64,000 nt of DNA from Erinaceus europaeus (lineage: Eukaryota > Chordata > Mammalia > Eulipotyphla > Erinaceidae): positions 61,146,042-61,210,041 of the forward strand of contig NC_080164.1 in NCBI RefSeq assembly GCF_950295315.1. Reading direction: 5' to 3'. Of this stretch, positions 27,705 to 39,835 are shown one piece after another (positions within the stretch are counted from its first letter, which is position 1; the number at the start of each line of letters is the position of its first letter). A program made the position numbers and the translations under genes. The notes below the pieces were generated by a model. That model was not told the origin of the DNA and made no database searches. It saw only the letters and a program-made list of their open reading frames with translations.

Positions 27705-29902
27705 TCTTTTTAATTTTTTATTTATAAAAAGGAAACATTGACAAAACCATAGGATAAGAGGAGTACAACTTCACACAATTTCCACCACCAGAATTCCATA
27801 TCCTATCCCCTGATAGCTTTCCTATTCTTTAACCCTCTGGGAGTATGGACCCAAGGTCATTGTGGGATGCAGAATGTGGAAGGTCTGGCTTCTGTAACTG
27901 CTTCCCTGCTGAACATGGGCACTGAAAGGTTGGTCCATGCTCCCAGCCTGTCTCTCTTTTTCCCTGGTGGGCTAGGGGTCTGGGGGAAGCGGAGATCCAG
28001 AACACGTTGGTGAGGTTGTGTGTCCAGGGAAGTCTGGTTGGCACCATGCTAGCATCTGGAACCTGGTGGTTGACAAGAGAGTTAACATACAAATCCAAAC
28101 AAATTGTTGACCAATCATGGACCAAAGGGCTGGAATAATGCAGATGAAAAGTTGGGGGGGGTCCCTCCATTTTGTAGAAAGCTAGTAAGCATATTTTAGT
28201 TAAATTTCAAAGGGCCTGTGGCTGTACTAGGTTTTTTGTTTGTTTGTTTGTTTGTTTGCTTTGTTTTCCTTTTCCTTTTTGCTCCTGAGCCTGAAATCTG
28301 ATATGCCAGTGGATCCAAGTTATTGTCCAGGGAGATGATGTCATGGCTGGAGAAAGGACCAGGAAGCTGGATCAGGGAAGAGAGTAGTAGCTCCCTAATA
28401 TAGGAAAGGGGTATAAATACTGTTGACTGTAAACCCCATTGATTTGATGTGATCTGGGGCCCATAATTAGTTTAGGAGCCTGTGTGACCTCCACATTCGT
28501 CTAGATCTGAGTTCACATTCTGTGGTTAAGAAGAGGAACATTCCATGCTGTGCCAATATTGACCCACCTTCCTCAGGTGTAGCATAGAGTATGTTGTCCC
28601 TCCTCCCTTCAGAGGATGGAACATTCTCTACCATTGTTGATCCAAGTTGAGGGAAAGGTCCTATGGGGGCCCACAAAGGGGTCTATTGTGTTGTTCCTCC
28701 TAGGAATAACCAGTAACAATGGAGAGAGGGATTTATTCTAGGTTTAGGCCCATCATATCTGTTTGGGAATCTCAGGACTCCCCGACTAGGGCCCCAGCTG
28801 ATGGGGTGGCCTGATAATGACCTTTAGCCATTGTTAAAGTATACCAGTCTCTTGCCCTTATTCAGCCTTTGCAGTCCTTGCTTTGATAAGGTTAGCTTTG
28901 GAGTGAGTGAGAGAACTGTAATGGGAAGTAGGTGAGGAGGGTATCTAAGTCTAAGTAGACACTATTTCATTATAAACTTGATACTGACTCACTACAGACT
29001 ATTGTGTATTTTTGCTTTCAGGTATATATTTTGCCCTATTTTATGAATATATGTGAACATATGCTCTATCTTACAGGACCTGGTCTATATCTAGGTTTTG
29101 GGACTTTGTTAGGAAGTGAACCTCCTGGACTGGAATTAGAGACTACCAGGAAAGGAAAGGTCTCACCCAAGTGATGAGGGTGAAGGGTTGGCATTCCATG
29201 CCTGACATCTCTGGACATAGTCTGAAGTGAACCATGCTGAGATGGTACTCATTGCATTGATTAGGTTGGGATCTGGGATCAGGGAATGCAATCATTTGGT
29301 ATGACTTGAGAGAAGCATGCAGGAAAGTGAGCCCCACACCAGAGGTTCCAGGATTGGGGAAAATATAGGCTCTACAGAGGAAGCGGGAGGTTCCTGCTGT
29401 CTTAGGGTTTAAGAAGACAATAGATAGTTATTGCTATAATCACATCTTTTGGAAATTGGGTTAACTTTATAAAATCCCTTTGTTAGGATTTGCTGTATCA
29501 TGCATACCATCACCATAATTTATGTCCTTTGACATTATTTGTATATAGCTATGCCACTGGTTGCTTCTGTTCTCCCTGGACTAAGCTTTTAAGAGATTCA
29601 ACATATCAAAGACTCAGCCTATGTATTAAAAAGACTCAGTCTGTGCTTTACAAAGTTTGATACATACAAACAATTTTCCCCTCTCATAGTACATAAATGG
29701 TTACAAATTAATAGGAGTGTACATAAACACCATTCCCACCACCAAAAGACTGTGTCCCATTCCATCCCCCATCTCCACCCCCCTCCCCATGCCACATGAA
29801 GCTGAACATCCATCCTCACCCTCAACCCAAGGTTTCTACTTTGGTGCCCTACTACAAATTTAGTCAGATTCTGCTTTGAGTTTCCCTTTCTGTTATTCTT
29901 TC
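27705..29902 (-). other. Long L1 3' UTR (about 2.2 kb)
   Basis: Lies between the ORF2 stop and the poly(A) of the 27,696-35,516 L1. About 800 bp (28,190-28,990) are absent from the young copies at 47,402 and 55,431 but are present in older copies at 49,160-49,690 and partly at 57,126-57,300. This suggests a subfamily difference. A (GTTT)n run lies at 28,229-28,259. Confidence 0.75.
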
Positions 29903-32900
29903 TCAACTTCTGTTAATGAGTGGGATCATCCCATACTCGTCTTTGTCTTTCTGACTTAGATCACTTAACATAATTCCTTCTAGCTCTGTCCAAGATGGGT
30001 CAGAGAAGGTGGGTTCATTGTTCTTAATAGCTGCATAGTATTCCATTGTGCATATATACCACAGCTTTCTCAACCACTCACCTGTTGTTGGACACCTGGG
30101 TTGTTTCCAGGTTTTAGCTATTATGAATTGCGTTGCTATGAACATAGGTGTACATATATCTTTTTGCTAGGGTGTTACGGAGTCCTTGGGGTATATCTGC
30201 AGGAGAGGAATTATTGAGTCATATGGAAGGTCCATGTCTAGCCCTGTGAGAGTTTTCCAGACTGCTCTCCACAGAAATATACTATCTGTGGATATATTAT
30301 ATATTATTATAGATATATATATCTATAACATAATATAATAATAACAGAGGCTGGACCAATTCACATTCCCACCAGCAGTGCTGAAGGGTTCCTCTGTCCC
30401 CACAGTCTCTCCAGCACTCGTTGCTGCTGTCCTTTTTGATGTATGCCATTCTCACTGGAGTGAGGTGGTATCTGAATATTGCCTTTATTTGCATTTCTCT
30501 GACAATCAATGACCTGGAGCAATTTTTCATATGTTTTTTAGCATTTTGGATCTCCTCTGTAGTCAATATTTTGTTCCTATCCTCTGCCCATTTTTGGATG
30601 GAGTCATTTGCTTTTTTGTTGCTAAGTTTGCTGAGCTCTTTATATATTTTGGTTATTAGTCTCTTGGCTGGTATATGGCATGTGAAGATTTTCTCTCATT
30701 CTGTGAGGGGTCTCTTTGTTTGTGTGATAGTTTCTTTGGCTATGCAGAAGCTTTTCAATTTGATGTAGTCCCATTGGTTTGTTTCTGCTTTCATCTTCCT
30801 TGCAATTGGGTTTGTTTCATCAAAGATGTCCTTGAGGTTTAGGTGGAAAAGTGTTCCACCAATGTTTTCTTCTAAGTATTTGATAGTTTCTGGTCCATGT
30901 CTTGATCCATTTGGAGTTGCTTTTTGTTTCTGGTGAGATACGGTGGTTCAGGTTCATTCTTCTGCATGTTTCAACCTAGTTTTCCCGCACCATTAATTAA
31001 AGAGAGCCTCCTTCTTCCATTTAATACTTTCGGCCTCTTATCCAAGATTAGATGTCCATAGGTGTGGGGCTTCAGTTCTGGGCTTTCAATTCTGTTCCAC
31101 TGGTCTGTATGCCTATTTTTGTTCCAGTACCAGGCTGTTTTGATGATGATGGCCTTATAATATAGTTTGAGATCTGGGTGTGTGATGCCTCCATTTCTGT
31201 TTCTTTTCCTTAAGATTTTTTTAGCAATTCTAGGTTTTTTTTGGTTTCAGATGAGTGATGTAGTATGCTCTTAAAGAAGCTTGGTGGAACTTTGATGGGT
31301 ATTGTATTAGATTTGTATATGTCCCTGGGGAGAATATTAATTTTGATGATAGTAATTCTTCTAATCCATGAGCATGGGATATCTTTCCATTTCTTGGTAT
31401 CAGTTTCTATTTACTTGAATAGTGACTCATATTTTTCAGTATACAAGTCTTTCACTTCTTTGGTCAGCTTTACTCCTAGGTATTTTATTGATTTTGCTGC
31501 AACAGTGAATGGGAGTAATTTCTGGATGTCTTCTTCTTCAGATTTGGTGTTTGCATACAGAAATGCCACTGATTTTTGTACATTGATTTTGTTGTCTGAC
31601 ACCTTGCTATATTGCCTAATAACTTCCAGTAGTTTTCTGCTGGATTCTTTAGGTTTTTCTATGTATACTATCAAATCATCTGCAAATAGTGAGATCTTGA
31701 CTTCTTCCCTTCCAATCTGTAGTCCTTTGATTTCTTTCTCTTGCCTGATTGCTATGGCAAGAACTTCCAATACTATGTTGAAGAGTAATGGTGATAGTGG
31801 ACAGCCCTATCTAGTACCGATCTGAGGGGGAATGCTTTCAGCTTCTGTTCATTGAGTATGATGTTGGCTGTAGGTTTGCTATATGGACTCCACAATCTTT
31901 TTGATATACTGCTGTATCCAGTTGGCTGGGATTGTTTAATATTTTGGCATCTGTGTTTATCAGAGATATTGGTCTGTAGTTTTCCTTTTTAATTGTCTCC
32001 CTATCTGCTTTTGGTATTAGGGTAATATTGGCTTCATAGAAGGTGGAAGGGAGTGTTCCTGTTTCTTCAATCTTGTAGAAAAACTTTAGAAGTATAGGTA
32101 TTAACTGTTTCCTGAAGTTTTTGTAGAATTTGTTTGTGAAGCCATCTGGTCCAGGATTTTTGTTGTTGAGAAGATTCTTAATAACTTTTTTTATTTTTTT
32201 TGTCTGTAATTGGTGCATTTAGGTTTCATAGTTCTTCTTGGTTCTGTTTTAGAAGGGCATATATTTCTAGGAATTCTTCCATTTCTTCCAGATTCTCTAG
32301 CTTGGTGGCATATAGTTCTTCATAGAAGTTTCACATGATTTTCTGGATTTCTGTGGTGTCAGTTGTGATATCTTATCTATCATTTACAATTCTATTTATT
32401 TTTGTCTTCTCCATTTTTTTTTTTTTTTAGTGAGTCTGGCTAAGGGTTTGTCAATCTTGTTTAATTTTTCAAAGAACCAACATTTGGCTGCATTGATCTT
32501 TTGTATGGTTCTCTTATTTTTTATGTTGTTTATTTCTTTTTATTTAAGTTTTGGAAGGGCATGTTTCTAGGAATTCGTCTCTTTCTTCCAGATTCTCTAG
32601 CTTGGTGGTGTATAGTTCTTCATAGAAGTTTCGCATGATTTTCTGGATTTCTGTGGTGTTAGTTGTGGTATCTCCTCTATTGTTTACAATTCTATTTATC
32701 TGCCCTTTCTCTCCCCCCCCCCTTTTTTTTTAGTGAGTCTGGCTAGGGGTTTGTCAACCTTGTTTAATTTTTCAAAGAAATAACATTTGGCTTCATTGAT
32801 CTTTCTTATGGGTCTCTTGTTTTTTATGTTGTTTATTTCTTCTCTAATTTTAGTGATTTCTGTTTTTCTGCTTGCTTTAGGGTTCCTTTGTTCCTCTTCC

Positions 32901-33660
32901 TCTAAGTCCTTAAGGCATGCAGTAAGGTTGTTTATTTGAGCTTTTTCTTGTTCTCTAATATGTGATTGTATGGTTATGAGTTTCCCTCTCAGTACTGCTT
33001 TAGCTGTGTCCCAAATATTTTGATAGCTTGTGTCTTCATTTTCATTTGTTTCCAGGAACATTTGAATGTCTTGCTTTAGTGTCTCTCTCTGACCCAGTGG
33101 CTCTTAAGTAGTATGTTGTTTAGTTTCCAAATTCTGTGTCTTTTAGTAATTTTCTATTTGTCTTTTTTTTTCCTATTAGCTTTACTGTGGTGTGAGAAGT
33201 TAGTTGGGATGATTTCAATGCTCTTGAATTTGTTGATACTGTCTTTGTGGCCTATCATGTCATCTATCCTTGAGTATATGCTGTGTGTATTTGAAAAGAA
33301 TGTGTATTCCAGTTTTTGGGGGGTGAAGAACTCTGATAATGTCCAGGAGGTCTAGTCTGTCCATCTCTTTATTTAATTCTCTTGTTTCTTTGTTGATACT
33401 CTGCCTCGTTGATCTGTCTACGTGTGAGAGTGAGGTGTTAAAGTCTCCCACTGTTATTTTATTACTATTGATGTATTTTCGTAGTTCTTTCAGTAGGTGT
33501 TGATTTATTTAGATGGACCATCATTGGATGCAGAGATGTGAATAATCGTTAAGTCTTCTTGGTTCATCCTCTAATCATTATGTAATGGCCTTGCCTATCT
33601 TTTATTACTTTATTTAATTTAAAGCCTATTGTGTCAGAGATGAGAATGGCTGTTCCTGCC
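29903..33660 (-). pseudogene. L1 ORF2 (endonuclease / reverse transcriptase) pseudogene
   Basis: On the complement: endonuclease part (GDFN motif near 33,449, DRSTRQ), linker, reverse transcriptase from NPGPDGFTNKFYKN (32,218-31,838), the F-A-D-D-L active-site block (codons at 31,672-31,686), and the cysteine-bearing C-terminus (30,297-30,566; 29,903-30,145). The segment between PISLINTDAKILN and LNEQKLKAFP is deleted, removing the first catalytic Asp region. A 300-bp tandem duplication sits at 32,246-32,850 and an AT-rich insert at 30,285-30,345. Confidence 0.88.
32246..32850 (-). repeat. 300-bp internal tandem duplication in L1
   Basis: Two adjacent copies with a period of about 300-303 bp. 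Landmarks: agattctctagcttggtgg at 32,290 and 32,590; agtgagtctggct at 32,429 and 32,732. Each copy includes a poly-T/C tract of different length. Confidence 0.92.
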
Positions 33661-34041
33661 TTTTTTGTGATCCATTAGCCTGTAGGATAGTTTTCCATCT
33701 GCTAATTGTCCTTTTAGTTCAGCAATTTCAGCTTTCAGTTCTCTAATTACCTCATGGTAGCTAGTATTTTCCTTGAGGGTCTCATCTGTTGTTTCCCGAA
33801 TTCTGGTAGCCCTTTTCTCCATAGTTGTCCTCATTTCTGTGATTATCAGATTTACTATTGCTTGCATACTTTTCTTATCAATGGTTACTTCTGACTGATT
33901 TGAAGTTTCTTCTGGGCTCCTGTCTTGATTCATTGTGGTATCAGTTTTACTTGCTCTTGATTTAACCATTTTTTTATTGACGTGTTTTTTTATTTTTCTG
34001 TTCTGTCGTTCTTCAGTTGTTGTGTTTTGAGTACAAGCCAT
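33634..34041 (-). pseudogene. L1 ORF1 N-terminal fragment
   Basis: Complement begins MACTQNTTTEERQNRKIKK and continues through a charged helical segment (EVIRELKAEIAELKGQLA) typical of the ORF1 coiled coil. It then breaks off and joins directly to ORF2 endonuclease sequence (AILISDT... on the complement near 33,650). The RNA-binding and C-terminal domains are deleted with the start of ORF2. Confidence 0.85.
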
Positions 34042-34734
34042 GCTATATTAAATACCTTTATGATAAAGGCAGTCACCAACCTCAGAAATTACAACAATAG
34101 TAACTGAAGCAAGGATTGATGCAATTTAACCAATGCCAGTTAGCCAAACAACACCTCCAGTCCAAGAAAAAGTAGCAACCAAATCCAAAAGAAAAAGAAA
34201 GAGAAAGGAAAAAAGGGAAAGCAAGAATAGAGAATCTACTATCCACTGTAAATTCTAGTGATAGCAAGAAGAGAAAGGGAAGTAGAGAATAGAAATACAC
34301 ACACAGAGTCCACTGAGTCAAATTTCTTCCCCAAAATAATTTCACAAATGAGTATCAGTAAATTCAGAAAGCAGAAGAAGGAGGAAGGAAGAAAAGAAGA
34401 CAAGGACAAGGAAAGAAAACCCTGAAGAGTAGTGAATGGAAAGAGGTTTTTTTTTTAAATTAGCTAGGAGGAGGGACAAAGGGGAGAGTGAAGGGAAGAG
34501 GTAGAGTGAAACAAGTTCCTCTCACAATGGTTAGGACACCTAGTCACCTAGCAATGGAAAAAATATTTTGGTCAACCTGAAGAAGGAGAGGGGGAAGGGA
34601 CACATAGTAATAATAAAATAGAATAGAGTAAAAAACCCTAACAATCAGTCTGCAATGTGGACAGCTCCCGATTGGCTCAAGCAGTCTGAGCAAAGACAGC
34701 CAATTATAAAAAGTATCCAGAAAACAAAAAAAAA

Positions 34735-35035
34735 GAGAGTTGGGCAGTAGTGCAGCAGGTTAAGCACATGTGGTGTAAAGCACAAGGACCAGCGTAAGGT
34801 TCCTGGTTCGAGCCCCAGGCTTTCCACCTACAGGGGAGTCACTTCACAGGCTGTGAAGCAGGTCTGCAGGTGTCTATCTTTCTCTCCCCCTCTCTGTCTT
34901 CCCCTCCTCTCTCCATTTCTCTCTGTCCTATCTGACAACAATGACATCAATAATAACTACAACAATAAAACAACAAGGCCAACAAAAGGGAATAAATAAA
35001 GAAAAAAATTCATTAAAAAAAAGAATTAAAAAACA
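34735..35035 (+). repeat. SINE nested in L1 5' UTR
   Basis: Head gagttgggcagtagtgcagc, perfect B-box-like GGTTCGAGCC at 34,805-34,814, CAACAATAAAACAACAAGG body and A-rich tail. The surrounding L1 5' UTR continues on both sides. Confidence 0.92.
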
Positions 35036-35559
35036 AAGAAAGACAGAAAGAAAGAAAACCTCCAGGTAGTCTTTCCCAGGCAGGGGTGAGGCTCTGACTG
35101 GTCAGATATTTTGTCACTCAAATAGAGTTCCAGCCACTTAGAAAAAAAAAAAGAGAAGGAAATCAAAAAGGAAAAGAATTGGAATGATGCCCCGGTGAGT
35201 GAGGAATCTTGGTAAAGAAAAAGCTCAGTGGGAAGTCTGCTAGGAGCAGCTGTCCAGTCCCTGGTATCTGGTTCTGGGGTAGGGTGGGGGAGGGTGAGCT
35301 TCAGAAATAATCAGAAGATTTCCTTTCTTTTTCCTCCATTTTCTAACCCAAGAGTGAGCTATAGGACCCCTCTTTGGTGTCACACTTAGAACCCCTTATT
35401 CACCCTCCTGCTGATGGCCCAGTATACTACCCTATCCAGTGAATCCTAGGTCACAAGCCCCTGTTTGTTGGAGCTCACCCCAGAAGCTGCCTCCAAGTCC
35501 CCACTTTTTTTTATGCCACAGTTCCTTTTTAAGGGAGCTTTAAATATCAGTATATGAAA

Positions 35560-35760
35560 AGTTTTCATCTATTTAAAAAAGGAAATAACTTTGTACTAAA
35601 TTTAATGGTCTATGTTGTCACAACTATGGTGGTTATTTTAGGTAGGGAGGGGGCACAGAACTTTGGTGGTGGTTATAGTGTGTAACAATTCCCCTATACT
35701 ATTATAATCTTGTAAATCATTATTAAATATCTAATAAAATATTTTAATAATAATAATTTA
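35560..35760 (+). repeat. Retroelement 3'-end relic
   Basis: Block aactttggtggtggttatag ... ttgtaaatcattattaaatat resembles the last 100 bp of the L1 3' end at 1,855-1,955. Diverged. Confidence 0.5.
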
Positions 35761-35840
35761 ATGGCCTAAGAGACCAGTGAATTAAGATGGACTGAGTTGT
35801 CAAGGACTATTTCTTAATGTTCATAAAATTGGACCTGATC

Positions 35841-36130
35841 AGGGAGTCCTGTGGTAGCGCAGTGGGTTAAGCGCATGTGGAGCAAAGCACGAGGACCAGT
35901 GTAAGGATCCTGGTCTGAGCCCCTAGCTCCCCACCTGCAAGGGATTTACTTCACAAGTGGTGAGGCAGGTCTGCAGGTGAGTGACTATCTCTCCCCCCCT
36001 CTCTGTCTTCCCCTCCTCTCTCCATTTCTGCCAGTCCTATCCAACAATGACAATATCAATAACAACAATGATAACTACAACAACAATGAAAAACAACAAG
36101 CGCAACAAAAGGGAAAAATAATAAATAAAT
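35841..36130 (+). repeat. tRNA-derived SINE with target duplication
   Basis: Head agggagtcctgtggtagcgcagtgg. Flanked by the 16-bp direct repeat AAAATTGGACCTGATC at 35,825-35,840 and 36,131-36,146. One of the least diverged copies. Confidence 0.95.
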
Positions 36131-36146
36131 AAAATTGGACCTGATC

Positions 36147-37733
36147 CTTAAAAGGACCTATATAATACAAAATTTTATCTATGTTCTTTTTGGAAAGACT
36201 AAGGGTAAAAACCTTCTTCACTAGAAAATGTATTATGTGAAACTAAAAGTAGAATTCTATTCTTGCCCCAACTCCTACTGTGTTCTAACCTCTATCATGC
36301 AACTTAACTTTTTTGCATAGCCCTCATTGTATTCATAGCTTTGCACAGTATTCATTGGTCTTTGTCATCCACTAGAATGTGAGTATAAACTGAGCAATTA
36401 CTTTGTTCACTTTCCTGTCCTCATCATATAGCAGACATTTAAAAATACTTTAAACAGATTAATCCATTCAACACTGTCAAGGTATTATTATTACCCACAA
36501 CTGTTGCTTACAGGGACTAATGCCTTGCTTGGTCCTAGTGACTAATAAAGTCAATCCTATCCCAACGGAGCTTAGAGACAAGATATTGGAGAAGTGCTCG
36601 CAAGATTTCTCAATGTTTCAGCTAAGCATTATAAATTGACCTACCCAAGAGAGGAATGTCTGGGACCCTTCTGAAAGAACTGGAGTTAATATGAAGAATG
36701 AATTAGATTCAACCTATTTCTCTCTTTAGATTTTGCCCTTTCTCTCCTCTCCCTTCTCCACCAAAATTCTTAAGGTACAGTGTATAATCATGGTCCTGCT
36801 TTCTTACTTCCTAACTCTCCTCCATCTTCTGTTCCCATTACCTTATTCAAATTGCTTTGTTTAAAAAAAAAAGCCACCAATAACATCCAAAGGCCTCTTT
36901 AAGCTGCCTTGTGCTATTGGATACTTCTGATCACTTAATCTGTTTTCCATTTAATCAGTTATCCATTCTCAGTTTCCTTCAATGGTTTCTTTGGCTACTC
37001 TTTAGATTTTAGTCTCTCTCAGATAAAACTTTATTACATATATGCTATTTTCTAGGTTTTATATCCACCTATTAAATTGTTTGCAAAAAAACAACCTGCT
37101 GTCTCTCTTTGTCTTCTCCTTGATATTCAGATTAACATATTATCTGCACCTCTGTCCTCATCTCCCTCACTCACCAGCACTTATCTGCTAATCACACTCC
37201 AATACAAAACTTTAATTTATCCTGAGTATCTTCTCAGGCATGTAAAAACTTTCCTTTTATGTTTCAGGGTACCTTTTTTCTCCTGTATATATTCACCTTT
37301 ATCTGTGTTCATATTGATTCTGTATATAACTATGTGTCATTTGCCATTCTTTAAAAATTAGCTATTTACAAGTCTCTTCACCTATTAAGAAATATAAGCA
37401 GATATGCAAAATTGAAAAGTGAAATATAACAACCTTTTACCAATTGAAGTTATCAGATTCTTATATGAACTTCAGTTTCTATAAAGGCTGAAACTACTCA
37501 ATGAAAGTGAAGGAAAATCATAATAGAGAAAACAAGAAGCTATGGAAAATAGATTTCTATATATTGCCATTAGTAATTACAAGAGGACAACAGATAAGAC
37601 TCCAGAAATGACGAAGTAGTGATATTTATCCCACCCACAAAATTCTTCCCTTAATCCTTACAGAAAGTAAAGTTGTAAATAATAGAAACTCCAATCCAAG
37701 GAAAGTTATTCTCATCTTTTTCTTTTATTTTAG
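36147..37733. other. Intron 11, 3' part, unique sequence
   Basis: About 1.6 kb with no recognised repeat. Open frame 37,077-37,361 has no known relative. Ends in the exon 12 acceptor. Confidence 0.65.
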
Positions 37734-37895
<162 letters not shown>

Positions 37896-38352
37896 AATTT
37901 TGAAAGCCCACAATAGACATATAAACTAGCCAAAGAATTTCATTACCTTAAAGCACTATTTTATTTATAGACTTACCTAGTACATCTATATCTATATGCT
38001 GCACACTCACCAGTAATTCAAGCAGTTACACCATGATATTAAAGTGGGCATTTAACCTGTAAAGATTCAAAGTTTATCTTTATAGCTGTACATAAACTAG
38101 ACATTAATTCACTAAATTGGTCTTTGCCAAGAGAGCTAAGTATACTTTATCCAGTGAAACTTGGATCCTTTTCTGTAAAAGTGGAGCTGAACAATGTTAT
38201 CTTTTGTGATGTTCATGGAAACTTACTACAGCTCACTAAGTCTCACAAGGAGGCAGCCATAATGACATTGAGTAGCATGCAAGTTCTAGAAAGAATTTTT
38301 AATAGCTTTGTAAGAAAATGAAAAAGTCAATAAAGATATATTTCTTTATAAA
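37896..38352 (+). other. EFEMP1: EFEMP1 3' untranslated region
   Basis: AT-rich sequence between the stop codon and the inferred cleavage site, about 455 nt, free of recognisable repeats, which supports it being retained exon sequence. An open frame at 38,124-38,321 has no protein resemblance I know and is taken as chance. The end is inferred from the AATAAA at 38,329. A longer isoform using a later signal cannot be excluded. Confidence 0.85.
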
Positions 38353-38385
38353 ATGAGAATCTGCTGTTTGTGTTGGTTTTTATTT
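38329..38385 (+). terminator. EFEMP1: EFEMP1 polyadenylation signal
   Basis: Canonical AATAAA at 38,329-38,334. A GT-rich downstream element follows at about 38,363-38,380 (ctgctgtttgtgttgg), so cleavage is expected near 38,345-38,360. This is the standard layout of a mammalian poly(A) site. Only the cleavage point is inferred. Confidence 0.85.
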
Positions 38386-38679
38386 TCATTTTATATTCAG
38401 TTTAAAAGTGTTTACTCAGAGAGGTGAAACCTCAGTTATAACAAAAATAAAAAAAGAAACTAATCTTTTAACTTTATATTCATTATTTACAGAGAAAAGA
38501 AAGACAATAGTTCTTACTCCCAGAATCTTTAGTAATGGTGAATTAAAGCAATTTTCCCTCCCTCCCAATTCTATGAAACTATTTACACCTTACTTATTTA
38601 AAATGTAACTGCTTCACTTTGACATGTCATATTTTTTAAACAAAAATATTATTTTAGATGTCACACAAGAGGTCTTTAA
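38353..38679 (+). other. Immediate 3' flank of EFEMP1
   Basis: AT-rich unique sequence after the poly(A) site. The open frame 38,408-38,608 shows no similarity. No alternative canonical AATAAA with a clear downstream element was noted. Confidence 0.5.
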
Positions 38680-38877
38680 AATGTTATTTATTATTAATTT
38701 CTTGTATAGAGACAGAAAGAAACTGATATGGAAGGGGAAGAGAGGAGAGAGAAAGAGACCTTCAGCAAGGCTTCACCACTTGTGAAGCATTCCCCTCTGC
38801 TAGTGGAGACCAGGGGCTTGAACCCAAGTCCTTTCATACTGTAAGATAACTCATAACACCACCACCCAGCCCCCAGG
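38680..38877 (-). repeat. SINE
   Basis: Minus strand: purine-rich body, ggcttcaccacttgtgaagc, head complement ataacaccaccacccagccccc at the right end. Confidence 0.87.
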
Positions 38878-39177
38878 CTTTTTTTTAAATAGCCAATATA
38901 ACCAGTAGAGGTTTTTTTTAGTCTAGAAAAATATATATAATTTAAAATATCATAGCTTCCAGAGTAAAGCAAATTTTTAATTTTTTTAAATATTCATGGA
39001 GTCAAAGGAAAAAACGCTAAAATCATGCCATCAAAAGGTATGCAACAATTTTTTCTTACATCTACTTTGAAAGCACATATGAATAACCTCTGATACCAGG
39101 ATACTTTTCCACTGAAATAAATCTTACTCAATAAATAAATGAATGAATAAATAAAAGTGATTATCCAGTCTTCATCC

Positions 39178-39345
39178 TTTTTTTTACTTATCTTACACAG
39201 CATGATTCCTTTAATCTCATCTAAGATGACACAAAGGAATTACTTTATCATTTTAACAGCTGTATAGCATTCTTCGTGTATATACCACAACTTTCTAAGC
39301 AACTCATCTGTTTTGGCTTGGCTCCAAGTCTGGACTTGTATATGG
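39178..39345 (-). mobile_element. L1 ORF2 3' fragment
   Basis: Complement of the conserved ORF2 tail segment (tatataccacaactttc ... ctcatctg, aatctcatctaagatgacac). Broken by a SINE insertion on its right. Confidence 0.6.
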
Positions 39346-39365
39346 AACTTAAGAAACAAGGTCAG

Positions 39366-39573
39366 TTGGTGCAAAGCACAAGGACCAGTGTGAGGATCCG
39401 GGTTCGAGCCCCCAGCTGCAGGGGAGTCACTTCACAAGCAGTGAAGCAGGTCTGCAGGTGTCTTTCTCTCCCCTCTCAGTCTTCCCGTCCTCTCACTATT
39501 TCTCTCTGTCCTATCCAACAACAACGTTATCAATAACTACAACAATAAATACAACAATAAAAAATAAAAGGAA
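39366..39573 (+). repeat. SINE, 5' truncated, with target duplication
   Basis: Starts ttggtgcaaagcacaaggacc, has GGTTCGAGCC at 39,401-39,410 and a CAACAATAAA tail. Flanked by GAAACAAGGTCAG and GAAACAAAGTCAG (about 39,353 and 39,574). Confidence 0.9.
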
Positions 39574-39599
39574 ACAAAGTCAGAAAGAAAATACAAAGT

Positions 39600-39835
39600 A
39601 AAACTTGGACTGAGTGTGATGTCATGTACTAAGCAAAGGATTCTGGGGGAAGAAGAGAAGGAATAGAGAGGATCTGGGGCACTTGTTCATGAAGGTGAAA
39701 AGGACCTAATGTGGGATAAAGTGTTCTGCAGACACCTATCATGAGGAGATGATGAATTGCACCATTTACAGCTGTACTATAAACCATTAACCCCCCTATA
39801 AAGTGATTTCTAAAAAACACTAGAAAAAAATAAGT
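39600..39835 (+). repeat. Unidentified retroelement 3' end
   Basis: Non-SINE sequence ending tttacagctgtactataaaccattaaccccc then ataaag and A-rich DNA. Shares its last 50 bases in outline with 12,990-13,112. Family not known to me. Confidence 0.45.

Larger units (their letters stand above)
27696..35516 (-). mobile_element. Near full-length but deleted L1, antisense in intron 11
   Basis: The insertion carries the L1 3' end on the left (poly(A) as T run at 27,696) and 5' UTR on the right, bounded by CACAGTTCC at 27,687-27,695 and 35,517-35,525. Order on the complement: 5' UTR (35,516-34,042), start of ORF1 (34,041-33,660), ORF2 pieces (33,660-29,903), 3' UTR (29,902-27,705). Deletions and stops mean it cannot encode working proteins. 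A SINE is nested in the 5' UTR. Confidence 0.9.

Noticed and set aside
31265..31825. 186-codon plus-strand open frame
   Set aside because: Exactly antisense to the L1 reverse-transcriptase region (31,411-31,770 on the minus strand). No independent coding evidence.
34735..34830. Possible tRNA gene
   Set aside because: A- and B-box-like sequences belong to the tRNA-derived head of a SINE; no cloverleaf with a paired acceptor stem is apparent, and dozens of similar heads occur.
38124..38321. 65-codon open frame after EFEMP1
   Set aside because: Lies in the EFEMP1 3' UTR; no similarity and ends at the poly(A) signal region.
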